In this document: positions 5,829 through 7,706 of the stretch, in pieces | Layout of the letters: each line of letters begins with the position of its first letter | Numbering within the stretch: the first letter of the stretch is position 1 | Assembly: GCA_944393275.1 (NCBI GenBank) | Contig: CALXZQ010000054.1 | Coordinates: 1-7,706 of the forward strand | Direction: 5' to 3' | Length of the DNA stretch: 7,706 bases | Origin: an uncultured Clostridia bacterium | GTDB lineage: Bacteria; Bacillota; Clostridia; TANB77; CAG-508 | Notes under the pieces: generated by a model | Told to the model about the DNA's origin: nothing | What the model saw: the letters and a program-made list of their open reading frames with translations, nothing else | Database searches by the model: none | Position numbers and translations under genes: made by a program

Positions 5829-7706
5829 TTAGTCATGTTCTAACTGTACTTCCTTTTGCAAAGGTATTTCTCTCATTACACCTTGATTGTCTATATGATA
5901 TCTTCTATTTACTAGATCTTCTGCTAAATCTAATCTATGTGTTACTAATATAGTCATTACATTTCTCTTTTCAGCATAAGCTTTTATCAATTTTAATTGT
6001 TCTCTTATCAATCTATCTTCTACATTTCCAACAGGTTCATCTATAATAATTATTGATGTACCATCACCTATTCTATAAAACAATTTGGAAAGTGCTAATC
6101 TTCTTTGTTGTCCTGTTGAGAACTCCATAAACTTTCTTGAGGCTAATTGTTGTAGTGGATTATCTATATGTAATTCATGTAATATTTGTCTTAAATTTTG
6201 CCCTTCTTTAGGAGTTAAATCTGAGAGCCTGTTCTTACCAGTAATTTGTGACAAAACTGTACTTTCATCCCCTAAATTTATACTAGGTCTAAAAGATATA
6301 TATTCATTGCCTAAATGATCTACTCTCTCTCCATTATCTAGTTCTATAGGATTTCTATTATTAATATCTCCTCTTTTTAGTAATCTTAAAAATGTACTTT
6401 TCCCTGAACCAGAATCTCCTGATAATAGAACAATGTCTCCTCTTTTCATATTAAAATCTTGGATTTCAATTGTTTTAGAAAATACTGTTTCTCCTGTTTC
6501 ATAATCTGTTTTAGGATAGAAATTTCCTTTAAAGTCCTTTATTTTAAAAGAGTCAAACGGATGATTAGCACCTTTTAGTGGATATACTTTTTCATCCATC
6601 TGATCTAATATAGATTTAACTTTTGCGCACACTTCTCTAAATTCTTTTTCTCTATTAATATTTCTTTGAATTCCTTCTGCTGCTTGTAGAAAATTAAATG
6701 AAATATTTTTTATACCTTCTAATGATACTAATGTTGCAGCTAAAGATTTCCCATCAATTTTACCATTTTCTTTTTTAGTTGCAAATTTATTAATATACAT
6801 ACCAGATACAATTATATTAGCAAGTTCCATAGATACATCAAATACTAAATCTGAATTCATCGCTCTTCTTGATGCTTGTTCTTCTTTTTTAACTAAGCTA
6901 GAAATTTGTTTAATTGAACTATCTTGTGCTTTACTACTTACTTGTTCATTCTCTATTAATTCATCTCGTTTTCTTCTTGATTCTCTTAATAATTCTACTT
7001 CTCTGTCTCTATTTTTATCACTTAAGATTCCTCGAATTAATTTTAATCCTCCTACTGCAACAGTTGCAATAGTAACTGCTGCTCCAATTCCTTTGTCTTT
7101 TCTTGAAGATTTACTATCTTTTGCTATAGTTCCAACAATTCCTGCTACTCCTAATCCCAATCCAAGATAATTTTGCATGTTATCTTGTTGTATTCTAAAA
7201 GATTGTCTTTCATAATCATACAAATATCCTAGGACTTCTCTTTGTGACATTGTAGTATCATAAGTTATTTCTTTAGACACTCCATCTACATTCTCAGTTC
7301 TTGTTACTTGTTTTAATAATACTCCATCCCTTGCAGCTTGGGCTATTTCTGCATATACAGGTAATCTTTCGATTTTTCCATTTATATAGGTTTGTTCCAT
7401 CGCTTCATCTTCTAGTCTTTGTATAAGTCTTTCCATTAAACCTCTATATTGTACTAATTCTACTTTACATTTTTCTTTATCTTGTTCAGGATATAATAAC
7501 TTTTTGTATTCTCCTGAAAATCTTTTACCAGTAATTCTTCTTATTACTTGTATTCCTCTAAGAATATTATTCCAATCCATTGAACTTAGTTTTCCCATGC
7601 TTTTTGGTTTTTTAATGTTTCTATCTAATGCTGTAGTAGGGTATGACAAATGTTTAATTTCTCTTTTAATCTTTTGTAGAATTAATTCAATAGAAATTCC
7701 ACTATT
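5829..7706 (-). CDS. ABC-type ATPase with unusual N-terminal region (5' end cut by window edge)
   Basis: The frame is open from base 7706 to the TAA at 5829-5831, 625 residues visible. A TTG at 7649 could be read as a start, but it has no convincing ribosome site and the 19 codons before it (ending KREIKH) look like protein, so the true start is outside. Counting from that TTG, residues 1-155 are charged and helical. Residues 161-176 (Gly/Leu/Val-rich) and 187-209 are moderately hydrophobic, 211-265 are very highly charged, probably coiled coil, and 266-330 contain two more weakly hydrophobic helices. The ATPase follows: Walker A GDSGSGKST (411-419, Lys417), signature FSTGQQRR (510-517), Walker B SIIIIDEP with Asp537 and Glu538, and switch His571 in VTHR. 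The Q-loop position appears to be Arg454 (SFRPS). The order matches half-size ABC exporters (membrane part then ATPase), but the N-terminal half lacks six clear membrane helices. ATP binding and hydrolysis are likely; transport is uncertain. No partner permease is visible. Confidence 0.85.
   Translation of the reverse strand, partial: NSGISIELILQKIKREIKHLSYPTTALDRNIKKPKSMGKLSSMDWNNILRGIQVIRRITGKRFSGEYKKLLYPEQDKEKCKVELVQYRGLMERLIQRLEDEAMEQTYINGKIERLPVYAEIAQAARDGVLLKQVTRTENVDGVSKEITYDTTMSQREVLGYLYDYERQSFRIQQDNMQNYLGLGLGVAGIVGTIAKDSKSSRKDKGIGAAVTIATVAVGGLKLIRGILSDKNRDREVELLRESRRKRDELIENEQVSSKAQDSSIKQISSLVKKEEQASRRAMNSDLVFDVSMELANIIVSGMYINKFATKKENGKIDGKSLAATLVSLEGIKNISFNFLQAAEGIQRNINREKEFREVCAKVKSILDQMDEKVYPLKGANHPFDSFKIKDFKGNFYPKTDYETGETVFSKTIEIQDFNMKRGDIVLLSGDSGSGKSTFLRLLKRGDINNRNPIELDNGERVDHLGNEYISFRPSINLGDESTVLSQITGKNRLSDLTPKEGQNLRQILHELHIDNPLQQLASRKFMEFSTGQQRRLALSKLFYRIGDGTSIIIIDEPVGNVEDRLIREQLKLIKAYAEKRNVMTILVTHRLDLAEDLVNRRYHIDNQGVMREIPLQKEVQLEHD

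Noticed and set aside
5813..5831. ATATAT inverted repeat at the end of the ABC ATPase gene as a terminator
   Set aside because: The stem is only about 6 A-T pairs with no T run on the minus strand; too weak to call.
6085..6318. Plus-strand open frame opposite the ABC ATPase signature region
   Set aside because: Antisense to the conserved ATPase domain; no ribosome site and no family resemblance.

Overview
The window is low-GC DNA (by eye well under 35% GC) that uses the standard bacterial code, has strong AGGAGG-type ribosome sites, and carries a gene that looks like the sporulation membrane protein YtvI. Together these point to an endospore-forming member of the Firmicutes, most likely in the class Clostridia. 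Species cannot be named from the sequence alone.

Layout from left to right. Positions 1-2711 (minus strand) hold nearly all of secA, the ATPase motor of the Sec protein export pathway. Only its extreme C-terminal tail is cut off by the left edge. A 152-bp divergent spacer holds a good sigma-A-type promoter for secA. Positions 2864-3409 (plus strand) encode a membrane-anchored extracytoplasmic protein resembling the C-terminal domain of the TIGR03943/DUF1980 (YcgQ-like) family, followed by an intrinsic terminator. The rest of the window is on the minus strand: a YtvI-type AI-2E/PerM family membrane protein (3484-4578), a cysteine-rich protein with two CBS domains (4694-5131), an Asn/Tyr-rich protein of unknown function (5206-5706), and a large protein with a C-terminal ABC ATPase domain (5829 to the right edge). 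The frame of this last gene stays open to base 7706, so its true start lies outside the window.

How the genes may work together. SecA is housekeeping. The YtvI-like gene and possible sporulation-type promoters on the minus strand suggest that 3484-5706 could be expressed during sporulation, but this is inference. The divergent and convergent arrangement, the hairpins between genes and the separate ribosome sites suggest several small transcription units, not one operon.

The least ordinary items are the ABC-ATPase protein, which has an exporter-like order but a highly charged, weakly hydrophobic N-terminal part and an Arg where the Q-loop Gln is expected; a 15-bp hairpin that encloses the ribosome site of the 5206-5706 gene; and the 12 cysteines in the small CBS protein. 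No mobile element, CRISPR array, tRNA or rRNA was seen, and no stretch longer than about 150 bases lacks a gene.
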